DNA of 64,000 nucleotides from Zeus faber (GCA_960531495.1 OY482866.1:15078725-15142724), one strand, 5' to 3'. Positions 40,569 to 61,006 are shown, counted from the first letter of the stretch. The notes: a model not told the origin generated them from the sequence alone. Numbers and translations are program-made.

Positions 40569-42435
40569 GATGTCTCTGTCTCAGTCTCTCTGTCCTCACT
40601 GTGTGACTGCCGAGGCGCTTGCCCGACCGCAGCAGCTGGAACAGTCCGTTGTTGGGGTGGTGAGGATCCTTCATGATCCTGCAGGCTCTGCTACTACACC
40701 TCCCGGTATATAAGTCCTGCAGGGAGGGGAGGTTAGTTCCAGTGGTACGTTCGGCTGAATGCACCACCCTCTGCAGATCCCGCCTGTCCTGAGCAGTACA
40801 GTTCCCAAACCAGGCAACGGTGTTGCCTGTCAGAATGCTCTACACTGCGCCAGAGTAGAAGGACTTGAGGATCTTCACCGAGACCCTGAATTTCTTCAGC
40901 TGCCTGAGGTGGTGGAGACACTGCCTCGCCTTTCTCACCAGAGTGTCTGTGTGAATTGTCCATGTGAAGTCTTCCGTGATGTGGACGCCAAGGTACTTGA
41001 AGCTGTCGACAGAAGTCCCATTAATCACCAACGGCGCGTGCGTCCTCAGTTGTAATCCCCTCCACACACAAGTCCACAATCAACTCCTGAGTTTTACTGA
41101 CATTCAGGAGGAGGCTGTTGTCCTGGCACAAGAGTGACAGGTCAGCCACCTCCTCGCGGTAGGCCTTCTCGTCGAAGTCGGTGATCAGGCCCACGACAAC
41201 GGTGTCATCAGCAAACTTTGATGATGGTGTTGGAGCTGGACCTGGCCACACAGTCATGTGTGTACAGTGAGTACAGTAGCGGGCTGAGGATGCAGCCCTG
41301 GGGGGATCCTGTGTTCAGGGTGAGGGAGCTGGACATGTGCCTCCCCACCCTAACCACCAGGGGGCCTGGCTGTGAGGAAGTCCAGGATCCAGGCACACAG
41401 CAGAGTGTTCAGTCCTAGCTCCCGCACCTTGAAAGCCAGTCTGGTGGGGACTATGGTATTGAAAGCTGAACTATAGTCGATGAGCATCAATCTCACATAG
41501 CAACCCTTCCATCCATCAAGTTGCGTCAGCGTAGTATGCAGTACCTGGGATACCGCGTCGTCCGTGGATCTGTTCGGCCAGTACGCGAACTGCCAGCGGG
41601 TCCAAGGTGCAGGAGAGGGAGGCGCAGATGCAATCCTTGATCAGCCTCTCGAAGAACTTCATGACTACTGAGGTGAGGGCCTCTGGACGGTTGTCATTCA
41701 AGCAGGCAGGAGATGCGATCTTCGGGACAGGGACGCCGGTGGACCTCTTGAAGCAGGACGGGACCACCAGCTCGGCCAGGGAAGAACAGTCCACTTGCAG
41801 TGGAATATAAACTCCTGTGATGATGACCCTGCTGAATTCCTGGGGGGAGGTAGAATGGACGGCATGAGATGGTCAGCTGTTCCAGGTTCCGCGAGCAGGA
41901 GCGGGAGAGTGGCTTGGTGTTGTTGGGGTTACACCGGCGGTTGTTTATCATGAGGCAGACGCTTCCACCCTTGTACTTCCCCGACTCCTCCGACCTGTCA
42001 GCGTGGAACACGGAGAAGGACTCGTCTGGACGGCCTCAGCCATGTCTCCGTCAGGCAGAGAACGCAACAGTTTCTTTTATCCCGTTGGAAAGTAATCCTC
42101 CTTCGAAGGTCATCCATGTTGTTCTCAAAGGACTGGATATTGGCAAGAAGGATGCTTGGCAGATGTGGACGGTAAGGTTGCGTCCTCATTCTGACCCAAA
42201 TGCCGCCTCGTTTACCGTGGTGCTTCCTCCGTGGGCGCACCCGTGGAACAGCGGCTCCATTATTGTTGTTGTTGTTGTTGTTTTCCTGGTTGAGAGTGTT
42301 GGTGCGTAAAATCTCCGGCAGCCACTCCGGATCCGCAGATGAAAAGTCCCAAAGTTGTTCTTTCAGGATTTTTTTATATCCACGAGTGCATCAGGGTCGT
42401 AGGAGATCACTGTCAATGAGTTTTTAGCGGACATA
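40569..42435 (-). mobile_element. L2-like LINE, coding fragment right of the hAT insertion
   Basis: On the minus strand, broken frames give an endonuclease start (LPSILLANIQSFENNMDDLR, LCLTETWL), SCSRNLEQLTISCRPFYLP, a reverse transcriptase (VVPSCFKRSTGVPVPK, SPQGCILSPLLYSLYTHDC, KYLGVHITEDFTWTIHTD) and the C-terminus (LPSLQDLYTGRC, DPHHPNNGLFQLL). There are several frameshifts. The 5' boundary is uncertain (42,240-42,435). Confidence 0.88.
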
Positions 42436-42439
42436 GTAA

Positions 42440-43254
42440 TATAAAACAGAAAAAAGTACTTGAATGTGCATAATCGACACAGTGCACCCAAAAGAGTAGT
42501 GGTCGAAAGAGGGCATGGAAGGAGTCATAGACTCAGTCACCCACTCCAGACGTGCATACACTGCCCCCTACCATCAATTCCACCTCAATGGCCAATGGCG
42601 CTGGAAAAAAAGGTGATATACCTGGGCGAAGATGGAGGCCGGGAGAAGGTGTCCCCTTCGTCTACGCTGAGGGCGTCATTGTCGTCCCCGTCAGTGGGAA
42701 GGAACAGAGGCGGTCTCCTCGTCCCGCAACGGCCTGGTCCAGCGGCGCGCGTTCCGTCACGTATTCCCGTACGGTAGGCCTCGCACAGCGGCGGTTCCGT
42801 GAGCCCAGTGAGAGCTCCGCTCCCAGGCAGATGAAACACCTGCCATACTAGTCGCACGACCCCACCAGCCCGATGCATAGGCAGGGGGCTCGTAATAAAG
42901 TCGTTGCCATGTCCCCACGACGCAGAGGAAGCGTGTGGGCCCCTGCTTCACTCGGCTACGGAAATCTTGAGAATGGAGTCGTCTTTGAGGAGCGATGAAC
43001 ATATTCATCACTTCATATAACCTACATTGAAGTATACCAATGAGTAAACAATACCGTGTACTGTAAACTGTAGACTACAAGCAAACACAGAATGCACATA
43101 TCTGTATATACATAAGCATATTCCCTCTATCTATTCCATTTTATTTCATTTTATTTTTATTGTATTTTATTTTATTCTATAAGTATTCAACTTACTGTAT
43201 TACGTTTTAGGAGTCAGTGAGTCGGTCTATTCGAATTTTTTTTCCTAGGACATA
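42440..43254. other. Intergenic sequence, probably old repeat, unclassified
   Basis: There are two open stretches (42,460-42,777 and its reverse) without recognisable domains. The sequence is GC-rich to 42,980, then AT-rich. I see no gene. Confidence 0.4.
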
Positions 43255-43360
43255 TTGTGTGTTATCACCGCGTGCGTTGCATTACATTTCACTGCATATA
43301 TGTATGAAAGTATGTATATGTATGTGACGAATAAAAATCTTGAATCTTGACTCTTGAAGA
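43255..43360 (+). mobile_element. L2-like LINE 3' tail upstream of rab1b
   Basis: CATTTCACTGCATATATGTA, then GTATATGTATGTGACGAATA, then TCTTGAATCTTGACTCTTGA. It ends about 240 bp before the rab1b promoter motifs. Confidence 0.8.
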
Positions 43361-43594
43361 ATGAAAAAAATTGCTTACATTTGATGTTGGATTTTTTTGT
43401 ATTATAAGTAAAAAAAATATGAAAAACGATTCAATAAATTATTGATGGAATTATTCTCATCATTATTTTATTATTAATAATAACCATATGTATTATATGT
43501 AATGTATAATAGTATTTAGTTATTTTTTTTAATTTGTATTAACAACAATAACAATTATTACACGTTATTATATGTAATAGATAACAAATAATAA

Positions 43595-43690
43595 TATACT
43601 ACAAATCCCACCACTGCGCCGCTTCTCGACGTGTGTAGTGCCACGTCACATGACATCACTGCCGCACCTGCGCAGCCATCTTGTACTTGT
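43595..43690 (+). promoter_or_regulatory. rab1b: rab1b core promoter with ZNF143, UPRE/CREB3, M-box and YY1 motifs
   Basis: In order: ACTACAAATCCCA (43,598-43,610, ZNF143-type), TGCCACGTCA (43,639-43,648; reverse TGACGTGGCA, an XBP1/ATF6 UPRE and CREB3-family core), GTCACATGAC (43,645-43,654, MITF/TFE M-box-like), TGACATCA (43,651-43,658, half-conserved CRE) and GCCATCTTG (43,675-43,683, YY1). There is no TATA box. Sequence from 43,600 turns GC-rich. The transcription start is probably near the YY1 site, as in many TATA-less housekeeping promoters. Motifs are seen; binding is inferred. Confidence 0.6.
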
Positions 43691-43964
43691 CGGGGACGAA
43701 CAGACACCGAAAGAAAGACGAAAAGGAGGAAAAATAAGCCCGCACAGGACGAGGACACGCGGATACCCCTCCCCGGCTCATATTCGGTTGGGAAACAAAC
43801 CCCGCTGCGCTGGCGGAAGACCCCGAAACAAGACGCCGAAATCGACATCCAAGTGCCTCGGACATCCAGACCTCCAAGTCATCTCCTGCCGGATTGTGAA
43901 GCGGAGGATCCAGGAGGAATAAAAAAACAAACAAACACAACAACCCCACACACACAGTTAAAGA

Positions 43965-52136
<8,172 letters not shown>

Positions 52137-52582
52137 GAGGACTCTGCCCCCCACCCACCCAGATCAGACTCCCAATCCAAATCATTACAGGAGGAGGGAG
52201 GGGGGGACCCTCTCCATAACAATTTATTTTTTATTTTTATTATTTTATTTTCTCTTCCTTCGTCGACACCACCGACACCGCCGCCTTTCGGCCCTTCCAT
52301 CTTTCTCGGCACGCCGATACCCACTCCCAGCGCGTGGTGGAGTTGAGAGGGATGGATGTGGAGGAGGGGCCTGATGAGAAGCGTCGGAGAAGCAACTGGA
52401 AGATTAATTGGGGGAGGCGGTGCTTTCGTCAAATATATGAAGAGAAATAATCATTTGAGGAGAGACAGACAGGTCAATTCAGAGGAAACTGTCTTACGTT
52501 TAGCGAGGAAGGCAGCACGTAAACGGAAAGGTATTGATTCGATTTAAAAGAGGAGCGCAGGCAATGCTAGGTCGCTTGTCTC

Positions 52583-52623
<41 letters not shown>

Positions 52624-53098
52624 ACCCGCCGGCCGCCCTCCACATCCACCCGCCCTCCACATCCTGTAGGTGGGAGTGAAGTCACCTAGCAGTCAGGAGC
52701 GCTGCTTTCTAAGGTATTAGTCTGTTTTTGTTTTGTTTTTTGTTTTTTTCCCCCCCAAATGTTTTTCTCCACACCCCTACACAGAGAGCTACACTGCGCT
52801 TAATACTCCGATGTGAATGATTAATGTCATTGGTCGTTCACCTCTAGACAAATGAAGCGAGAATTTGGCGATATTCTGTGATCATCTTGGCGCCCCCCCC
52901 ACCAAACGGTTCATTGGTTTGTTCACGTAATGCAGACAAATTCAATAGTGTGTGTGTGTGTGTGTGTGTGTGCGCCTGCGTGACATTCCTGTGTTTTTTG
53001 GACGTCGGCCGGCGTTCTTTCAGTGTCGCTCGACACGCTAAAGGAGCCTTTGCTGAACATGACGCACGCACACAGACATAATGGACGTTTTGCGCCAT

Positions 53099-53139
<41 letters not shown>

Positions 53140-53815
53140 TGTTTTGATTTCTTCTGAATGTTCCTGTTTGAATGTTCTTCAAATAATTCTTGGTATTCTG
53201 CTGTTTTTGTTAAGTTTTTGCTCATTTTTTTTCTTTTAAATTATATATTCATCGCTAACGATACTGTGGTAATTAGGTGTCTGGTCCATTGAAGGATAAA
53301 CAGCAGTCGGTGCGAACTCCAATGGGCGGGGGCCTCAGGCAGGAGGGGTAGGGCATCAAGTAGGGAGGGGTGGGTGAAGCATCAAGAAGGGGAGGGCAGG
53401 GCGTCAGCTAGGGAGCGGTGGGGCTGTCCGGTTATCCCGTTTCAACGGGGTGGGGGGTGGGGGGGGGACTGAGGGGGCTTACTTATGAATGTGATTATAA
53501 AGGAATTTCGCTATAACTTTCTTCATTTTGTTCCTTTTAAAAAATAATAATTTTATCAAGATTTTTTTTTTTTTCCATGTCCATTTTCATTTGCATACTT
53601 CCTTGATGTCCAGTGGCTTTAATTTGTAAAAAACAAAAAACAAAAAAAAAAAGATGCACACGTTAGTGTCGTTTGTTTCTGCCGAGTGTCAAGACAGGAA
53701 TTGCCCTCTTCCTCTTCTGTTTTGGCTTGTTCACATTTCGGTGCTTGTCTCACTGCTGAGTTTGATCATAGCGTCTTTTTTCTGTACATATTATAAATAA
53801 ATATAATAAAATGGT
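52137..53815 (+). other. rab1b: rab1b 3' UTR
   Basis: From the TAA at 52,134-52,136 to tandem poly(A) signals AATAAA at 53,796-53,801 and 53,805-53,810. It contains (CA)n at 52,587-52,620, (GT)n at 52,948-52,971 and 53,101-53,137, and a G-rich imperfect repeat at 53,320-53,480. Confidence 0.7.
53320..53480 (+). repeat. G-rich degenerate minisatellite with G-runs
   Basis: Units of about 35-40 bp with the pattern GGGCATCAAGTAGGGAGGGG recur three times (GCATCAAG, GCATCAAG, GCGTCAGC). They are followed by GGGGTGGGGGGTGGGGGGGG, which could form a quadruplex in RNA or DNA. Confidence 0.7.
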
Positions 53816-54120
53816 GAAAAATATCAACGTCCGCCTGTGTGAGATGGCCTTCATGTGCGGTGTGATACACATACTTACCTATTTTGCACAGTCTGTCACT
53901 GCTGTTTGGATATTAAATGTCATCTGCCCTTCAACCCTCCACCCCCGTTTGTGAGGAGGTGGGGGAGCTTGATGACCTTGAGTTATTTTTAGAGTGATGG
54001 CGGCGCTGCAGACTGCCTTTGCACGCCGGTACAGACACTCCTCTGGGCCCAGGGATCGCTGTGCAGCACACATCCAGGCTGCAGGCGCGACACACACATG
54101 GCCGTGCCCTGTGTAAAGGA

Positions 54121-57100
54121 TAATAATAATAATAATAATAACTTTATTTATACAGCACCTTTAAAAACAGAGTTTACAAAGTGCTTTGACAGAGAAACGT
54201 TGGTAAAAGTCGAGGCCCTGAGAGAAAAAGCGCAGTCACCTTTCGTTTTAAGTCTAGCATTGGAACAGCCAGAAGGGCCCAGTCTGAGGATCTAATGCTG
54301 CACACTGGCTCATATGAGGTCAACATATCTGTTATGTAGCTTGGAGTTAGACTCAGACCTAGACTTTTCCCAGGTCGCTGTGTGATAGTATTGGTTTGAT
54401 TCTTGAGATGGTTGTTCTTTGAAGGAAGCAGGACTGGAAGATTTATTTTAATGTTTTGTTCAAAGTTTAGCTCAAAGTCAAACAGTACTCCCAAGTTTCT
54501 GGCAACAGACTTAATATTTGTGGACAGAGTGCCAAGGCCACTTTCAATATGACTGGGGACTTCACTCCCCCAAATTAATTTGGGGAAGTGAAGACTGATT
54601 TCTGATTTTGAATGATTGAGTTCTGTGCCATCCATCAGTTGATATCATTGAGACCCTAATCTACAACAGCAGCGAGGCTGTTTGGGTCACCGGGTCTCAG
54701 AGGAAGGTATATCTGTGTGTCGTCTGCGTAGCAATGAAAAGAGACGTTGTGTCTTTGTATAATTCTGCCAAGAGGAAGCACATAGATTGAAAATAAAATT
54801 GGACCTAAAATTGGACCTAAAATAGAACCTTGCATTACACCACAGGTAATTTGAGCTGCAGGGGATGAGTCGTTCCCAATGGAGACAGGGAAGGTTCTTT
54901 CTCAAAGGTAGGAATAAAACCAGACAAGTGCAGTGTCCTTGTTGCCAATCCAGGTGTTAAGACGGTCAATTAAAACAACGTGATCTACACTGTCAGTGGC
55001 TGCACTTAGATGTAAAAGAATAAAGATTGCACTTTCCCCCCTGTCAGCTGTTAAAAGGATATCGTTGGTTTCTGTGAGGAGGGCAGTTTCTGTGCTATGC
55101 AAAGCTCTAAAACCAGACTGGAATTTCCAAAGATGTTATTATGACACATAAAAGCCAAAAGCTTGGTTGATACCACCTTCTCTAAAACCTTTGAAAGAAA
55201 TGGAAGTTTAGAAATGGGCCTAAAATTGTTAAGAACAGAGGGATGAAGGTTAGGTTTCTTTATAAGAGGATGGACCACAGCATGTTTAAATGCAGAAGGA
55301 AAAATGCCTTTTTCCAGCGAGCTTTTCATAACAGATAATATACTGGGTCCAATTGTGTCAATCACCTCTTTAAGAACTGTAGTGGGGACAACATCAAGGC
55401 TGCACATGGTTGATTTCATGTGGAATAGAGTTTTAATGTATAAATGATCGTGACACAGTTTAGAAATTGCTAAAATAACTGTTGATGACCCTATTAGTAT
55501 TTATAATGTGGTCAGGGGGCGTAATTTCCCTTCTTATATTCTCAGCTTTTTTCGCAAAAAAGTTTAAAAACCTCAACCTCTTTAAAAACCACACATCTCT
55601 GGTGAGGTTGGAATCGTTTGCAACAATCAGGTTAGAGATGAAAGCTGCTCTTGCTTCTTTAACTGCCCTTTGATAATTGCTCTTCTTCCATTTCCATTCC
55701 TTGCTCCTACAGTCTCTCTTGAGGTCCTGGGTGGATTCATTTAGCCAGGGCTGCAATGTTTTATTTGACTTTTTGTCTTTGAATGGGGCGACGGAGTCCA
55801 GGGCAGTCAGACACGTCATTAAAATGGGAGACGAGCTCCTCTGTGTTAGAATCTGGATAAAAGGCAGTTAAAGGGCAAAGCAGCTGCACTAAAAAAGCTC
55901 TGAAAACTTCCTCGCTGATATCGAGTTAAAAACATGGCAGTGGACAGGATTGTTGTGAGTGATAAAAAAATGCCGACAAGACCACACTGAAGACACAGAT
56001 ATCCTTTGTCTCAATGTTTTTAGGGCTGAAACCACAGTACAGTACTAAGTCAAAGGTGTGGCCCTTAGAATGTGTAGGTTCTCATACTGCTTGAGTGAAG
56101 TTAAGAGTCAAGAACCTCCATAAAATCAGTAATGAAAGTCTGGCTGGGGCGGCAGACATTTATGTTAAAATTTGCCTAAAATCAGAATTTTGTGATAATT
56201 TGACATAGAATGAGAAAACAACTCAGCATTGTTGAGCCTGTTGATCTGGACGTGGTGGAGCATGGATGACCCAACGACCAGCACGGGCAAACAGCCAGTA
56301 TGACTGTCTTCCGCAGCCACCTCGGAGGATGTCCCAGGGTGCCCACCAACAGAGGAACAAGGCAGAGGTCCTACGTGGTGAAGAGAAGGCTGGTGGCGGT
56401 GAAGGAGTGTGCCTCCCTTGGCGATGGACGGAATGCTGGACAGATCGTCCAGGCATGGAACCAGAGGAGGAGGCCAACGGCCGTGGAGATGCAGCTGTCT
56501 GCGGTGTAGACGAGGCTGGTGGCGGAAGAGAGCGTCTCGTGCCCTTCATGCCACTGTGGACTGTGATCCCCTCCACCCAAAGAGGGGAACTCCCGCATAT
56601 CCCTGACCTCGACTGTCAGCTCCAAGGCTTGAAATCTGTTCTCCCACCGGAGAACATAGAGCAGTGCAGGGAGCGCTCGCATTGCCGGCCACTGCTCGCC
56701 ACCAGGGTCCAGGGCTCTGGGGCGGAGCAGGTCCGGGACTTGGGCCATGGCTCCTCTATCAGAGCCGGCGGGGCATCAGATGGACCTGACTCACCCACAG
56801 TGAGAATGGATCCGGGCCAAGGGAGAGTGGTGTCAAAGTCCGGTTTGATCACAGCGGAGGACATGGAGCAGGAGATGTGTTTAGCCTGAGTGCTGGTGAT
56901 GGAGGTCAGATGCACAAACAGTTCATCCTTCTTCTTCACATCCTCACGCAGGCTGTAGATGTCTTTAAAGACCGACTTCTCTCGAACGCTGAGTCTGTCG
57001 ACCAGGCACAAACAGTTCTCACAGTCCGAGGAGGTAGGTATCGATGCCGGCATACTTAGCAATATTATGCTAAGCCACAGGCTAACTAGCGCTAGGCGAG

Positions 57101-57160
57101 CACTAGTCAAGCCAAAGTCCACGTCCCAAAATCCAAAAAAACAGTTCAGGCGAGGGTAAA
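54121..57160 (-). mobile_element. Degenerate non-LTR retrotransposon (LINE), minus orientation
   Basis: The 3' end is at 54,121, with (ATT)n and, reversed, AAAGGTGCTGTATAAATAAA. Broken minus-strand frames give SLGVLFDFELNF-like C-terminal parts, SVDHVVLIDRLNTWIG, NNFRPISKLPFLSKVLEKVV and VPTTVLKEVIDTIGPSILSV (reverse transcriptase), then AFKHAVVHPLIKKPNL and LKRDCRSKEWKWKK. From about 56,220 to 57,160 an open frame with a coiled-coil-like ENCLCLVDRLSVREKSVFKD may be its ORF1; that link is less certain. Confidence 0.8.
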
Positions 57161-57164
57161 AAAC

Positions 57165-57740
57165 CAAGAAATAGTAAGGATATCACAGTGCGAACAATCC
57201 GAAATCTGTAATCCAAAATCAGGTAAAGTTATCAGGTAAAGTTGGGAAGCTATTCAATGAAGTAATGCACTGACGTGACAACCGAAGTGATGCACACAGA
57301 AGGGTAGGTTTTCTATTTTGCGACACAGCACTTAAAGCACAGCGAGCGATATGTTTCTCAACTGTGAAGCATTGAGCAAATTTGTGTTGAGAACAATGAT
57401 AAATGATGGGAACCAAGATTTGAATTAGGATGAGTTGAGGTTTGGGTCTTTTTTTTTAACCATTTGACTATGAATTCACTTGTACCTAATGCAAGGAAAC
57501 ATTTTCTACTCTTTCTACAAACTGAGCTCTAATGCTGATTGATCGTTTTGTCTAAACACGGGATTTTACGCATGGCAGGAACTCACCCGATGCACATCAT
57601 CATCCTCAACATGTCGACCTAAGGGTTATTTTGGTTTTCTCCGCTTCTTTAGACATGCTAAAATCGTAAAGTCATTTTTGTTTACAGCCGGCGATAGCGA
57701 TGACTTCAAAGGGTTAAAAAGGGAAATGAAGCTGGGACTT
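57165..57740. other. Intergenic gap between LINE and Pellino 3' UTR
   Basis: AT-rich; I see no gene, RNA or classifiable repeat. Confidence 0.5.
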
Positions 57741-57994
57741 GCTTTCATGTCATCACAATTTTATTTACATACTTCTCCATACAACCAAGAATCCATATGA
57801 CGAATTCTGTTCTTAATTGAAGCCCTGGCAACAGTCACAACATCATCATCCTGTTCAACAGTCGGTAGTAATCCCGCCCCCCCAGCCCCCCAGCCCCCCC
57901 CCGCCCCTCCATCCGCAGATGGTCTTAACCTCGTGGTTGTAACCTCTGTCTCATCTGAACTGCCCACTGCCGCCCCCCCGCCCCAGCTGTGCGT
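57740..57994 (-). other. peli3: Pellino 3' UTR
   Basis: Minus strand from the stop at 57,995 to the poly(A) signal AATAAA (complement of 57,760-57,765). Confidence 0.65.
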
Positions 57995-60877
57995 TCAGTC
58001 AACGGGGCCCTGGAAGATGAGTTTGATGTGGCCCTGCTCCCCAGTGAGCCATGTGCCACAGAAGGGGCAGGCGGCGTGGAAGGCGTGGGTCCCGTGCGGC
58101 AGCGGGATCTGGCTCCAGCCCGCCACTGTCTTTTCCGAGCACACATGGCCGCAGGGGCAGAAGGCGTGGGTGGATGGGCCCGCGTCCAGGTACAGGCCGC
58201 CCTCGCAGCCCAGCCACAGGGGGACGTAGGGGCCCACACGCCTGCACATGGGACATTCCCTCTCCCCGGTGCCAGCCGGAGCCGTGCCCCCCGGTCCGGC
58301 GGGGCTCTTCTCCTTGCGGTAGCCCCAGTTGTGGTAGCCGTGCACGTGGCCGCAGTTGACGTAGACCCAGGGCTGCTTCTTGTCTACGATCTCACGCTGG
58401 GCCAGGCTGGGGAAGGCCAGGGTGTTGAAGCCCACGGGGCACTGTGGACGCGCTGCATTCAGCTCCTGGCGCAGGGACTCCAGCTGTTTAAGGGTGGGGG
58501 TACGGCGCAGTCCAGCGGGGGTCCTCCAAAGCAGGGTGGCACCGCATAGGTCGATCAGAGAGCCATCCTGGAGGGTGTTGGACTCATTCTCCACCTGAGG
58601 GAGAGAGAGAGAGAAAAGAAAATCATCAATTGCCCTGCATTTGCAAATATTCTGCATCAGCTGTCATCAGTCAGAACTTCTCATCAGTACCACCACTTGG
58701 TGGCACTGTGGATGGCCGACTCCGCTGCAGACAATCTGGCTACCGGGGTGGAGAGGGAGTCGAACCGGCCACCTGCCCAACATCCGTGGACGTGTTCTGT
58801 GCATCACTCACATCCCATAAGCACCCCAATAATTAGAGTTAGAAAAAGGCCCTCAGAGAACGTACAGAGTGGACACAGACATGGTGGGCAGAGAAGAGGA
58901 CATTTTTTAGTGTTGGGACTTGAGTGATGGGTGGACTTGCGCGCTTGAGATTTTTTATTCTAGTCCATGCTGACAACCCAACAGACAATTGTTACATTGC
59001 ACTGCAAGGATTATATTGAACACTCACCCTTCAGGGTTGGAGGACTTGAGGGTTTGATGTAGATTCACCAGCATCAGTAGCTCAGAGAGCTAAGTCGTTG
59101 GTTCAGAACTTTAGTTGGCGTCGCAAACCCGGTACACGTCTGTGGTCGGCTGGTTCGACTCCCTCTCTGCCTCAGCAGCCGGACTACAACAACAACGAAT
59201 CCGGCTAAGGTGGGTCTAGGGGGATCTGGTACCCCCCGGCCTCTGGCAATGATGAAGGCAGGAGGGTTTTGGAGACAAAGATGTGAGCAGTTGACATTGT
59301 TACCTCATGTAAATTGTGGCCATACTATGTAGGGTTGTGCATGGACCACATATAACTGCATAGGGAAGCCAGGCGGGAGCCCACACAGACTTTATGTTTG
59401 TTTTTTCTCTGTATTGTGCTGCCTTTTCTTTTGTCACCCCCCCCCCTTTTCCTCCTGTTTCCCTAGTTAGGTAGTTTATTATTGTATTTTCTTTGGGTAA
59501 CTCAGAGTAGTTTGGTCATTATTTTCTAGATCGGGTTGGGATTTGTGGTTGTTGACGAGTTAACTGGCTTCCATCCTGAATCCCTCACTTTCTTTTGCCT
59601 TAACCGGTTCCCGTATTCTTTTAGTTTGAGTGAAAGTACTGTGGACGGGTTCTGGCTACACGATTACAATACCACCAGGCCGCTTTCACCCTAACCCTAA
59701 CCCTAACCCTAACCGTTCAGTGAAATAAAAGCTTCACTTCTACTACAGCCAGTCGTAAGGTGTTTCAAAACTTTAGCGGGGCACGGCCGAGCGCCATTGT
59801 TCCCGGAGGCTGCGGGGGCACCAAGTCCCCCCCCAGACCCGCTGCAGCGTAGTTGTTGTTGTTGGGATCTGGCAACCGTGGAGGAGAGGGAGTCAAACCC
59901 GACATCCGCGAACGTGTTCTGGGTGTGCAATTATAATACCATCAGGCCACCTTCTCGCTCAGCCCTGGTCTCCGGGCACTTTTAAAGCGGCTCACTGTTC
60001 GGGTGTCATGGCCTCTGTTTGGGAATCAGGACTCTCCACTATTTTCATTCTAGATTGGAGTCTCAGTTCAGCACAACGAGCAAATGACTATTTCGCCGGA
60101 GTGACTCCCAACTCCTGAGTTATTTAATATAACGTTTAAAATTGTATTTAATATATTCAAGTGAAGTGCATCAAGTGAAGTGGAGAAGGGCCTCAGATTG
60201 GTCCTGCCTCGGACCTCCAAATCACCAAGACCGCCCCCGGTTGCGTGCGAATGACTCCTCTCAATTATCTCAAACAGAAATAAAACCAAATACCTGGTTA
60301 ATAGTTATTTTGGGCGCTGCCAATTTAAAAAAACAAACCAAAAAAAGGGCGTTTTAAGATCCAAGATGTTTATTCCTTCCAAAATCCTTGGAGTTATACG
60401 AATGGTCCAAAGCGATCGTCTTGTTGACGCCCATGAGGTTTGTGTCTTATGTGTCTTATGTTTCTCTATGTTGCAGTGGCTCTTTTCCTTTATATACTAT
60501 AAATGCATACTTCGCTACGTGAGTAAAAGATTGATGGTCATAGAGTCTTTATCATATATTTGTCTGGGTCATGCGTTAAAAAATGCAGGTCGGTTGTCGT
60601 TAAACGTTGCTGCGAGTCATTTGAGAAGCAAAGGGACTTTCTTTCCCGTCAAACACTGTGTCCTGAGGTCCACGCCACTCCTCCTCACCAGTTTCCCCCT
60701 CTGCTGGGCCGAGCGCGTCTCCCGCAGGGCGAAGACGTTGCCGCACACGGAGATCTCCCTCCACACGCCCGGCGCCGGCTCCGACACAAAGTCCCCCGCC
60801 GGGTGCATCACCAGCACGCCGTTGGTGGTGAGGCCGTCCATCAGGCCGTCCGACGTCCTCCATTTGGCGGCACGTTC
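57995..60877 (-). CDS. peli3: Pellino E3 ubiquitin ligase, last two coding exons (partial, 5' part not found in window)
   Basis: Pellino proteins add ubiquitin chains to IRAK1 and related kinases in Toll/IL-1 receptor signalling. Exons on the minus strand: 60877-60689 (63 codons, ERAAKWRTSDGLMDGLTTNG to RSAQQRGKL) and 58594-57995 (199 codons, VENESNTLQDGSLIDLCGAT to IKLIFQGPVD). Both are phase 0 with good AG/GT ends. The first exon is the end of the cryptic FHA domain; the second holds the RING-like domain with CGHVHGYHNWG, ECPMCR, CPCGHVCSEK and HAACPFCG. A PAGPGGTAPAGTG stretch before ECPMCR is longer than in PELI1/2. The ending IKLIFQGP(V)D and the neighbours rab1b and ehbp1l1 favour peli3; peli1/2 are less likely. 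Earlier exons are expected upstream of 60,877 but I could not recognise them before 64,000. Confidence 0.88.
58690..58810 (-). mobile_element. SINE relic
   Basis: It contains ATCTGGCTACCGGGGTGGAG and AGGGAGTCGAACCGG (B-box-like on the minus strand), shared with the copies at 59,070 and 59,780. Confidence 0.55.
59070..59245 (+). mobile_element. tRNA-derived SINE relic
   Basis: A-box-like TAGCTCAGAGAGC near 59,077 and B-box GGTTCGACTCC at 59,152-59,162, followed by ACAACAACAACGAATCCGGC. It is the same family as the 58,690 and 59,780 copies in the opposite orientation. Confidence 0.6.
59689..59714 (+). repeat. Interstitial telomeric repeat (CCCTAA)n
   Basis: About four perfect CCCTAA units (26 bp) in the last Pellino intron. 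Confidence 0.95.
59780..59965 (-). mobile_element. SINE relic
   Basis: It shares GTTGTTGTTGGGATCTGGCA, AGGAGAGGGAGTCAAACCC and CCATCAGGCCACCTTCTC-type segments with the neighbouring SINE copies. Confidence 0.55.
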
Positions 60878-60903
60878 CTGGGGGAACCATCATGGTCGTC
60901 AGC

Positions 60904-60974
60904 ACACCACCACCGTCATCATCATCATCATCATCACACCACCAGGGGTCGTCATCATCACCACCACCACCACC

Positions 60975-61006
<32 letters not shown>

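Noticed and set aside
42460-42880. 105- and 97-codon open frames
   Set aside because: GC-rich overlapping frames on both strands with no domain, next to LINE sequence.
56266-56889. 207-codon plus-strand frame
   Set aside because: Antisense to a LINE ORF1-like frame on the minus strand. Nothing host-like is seen.
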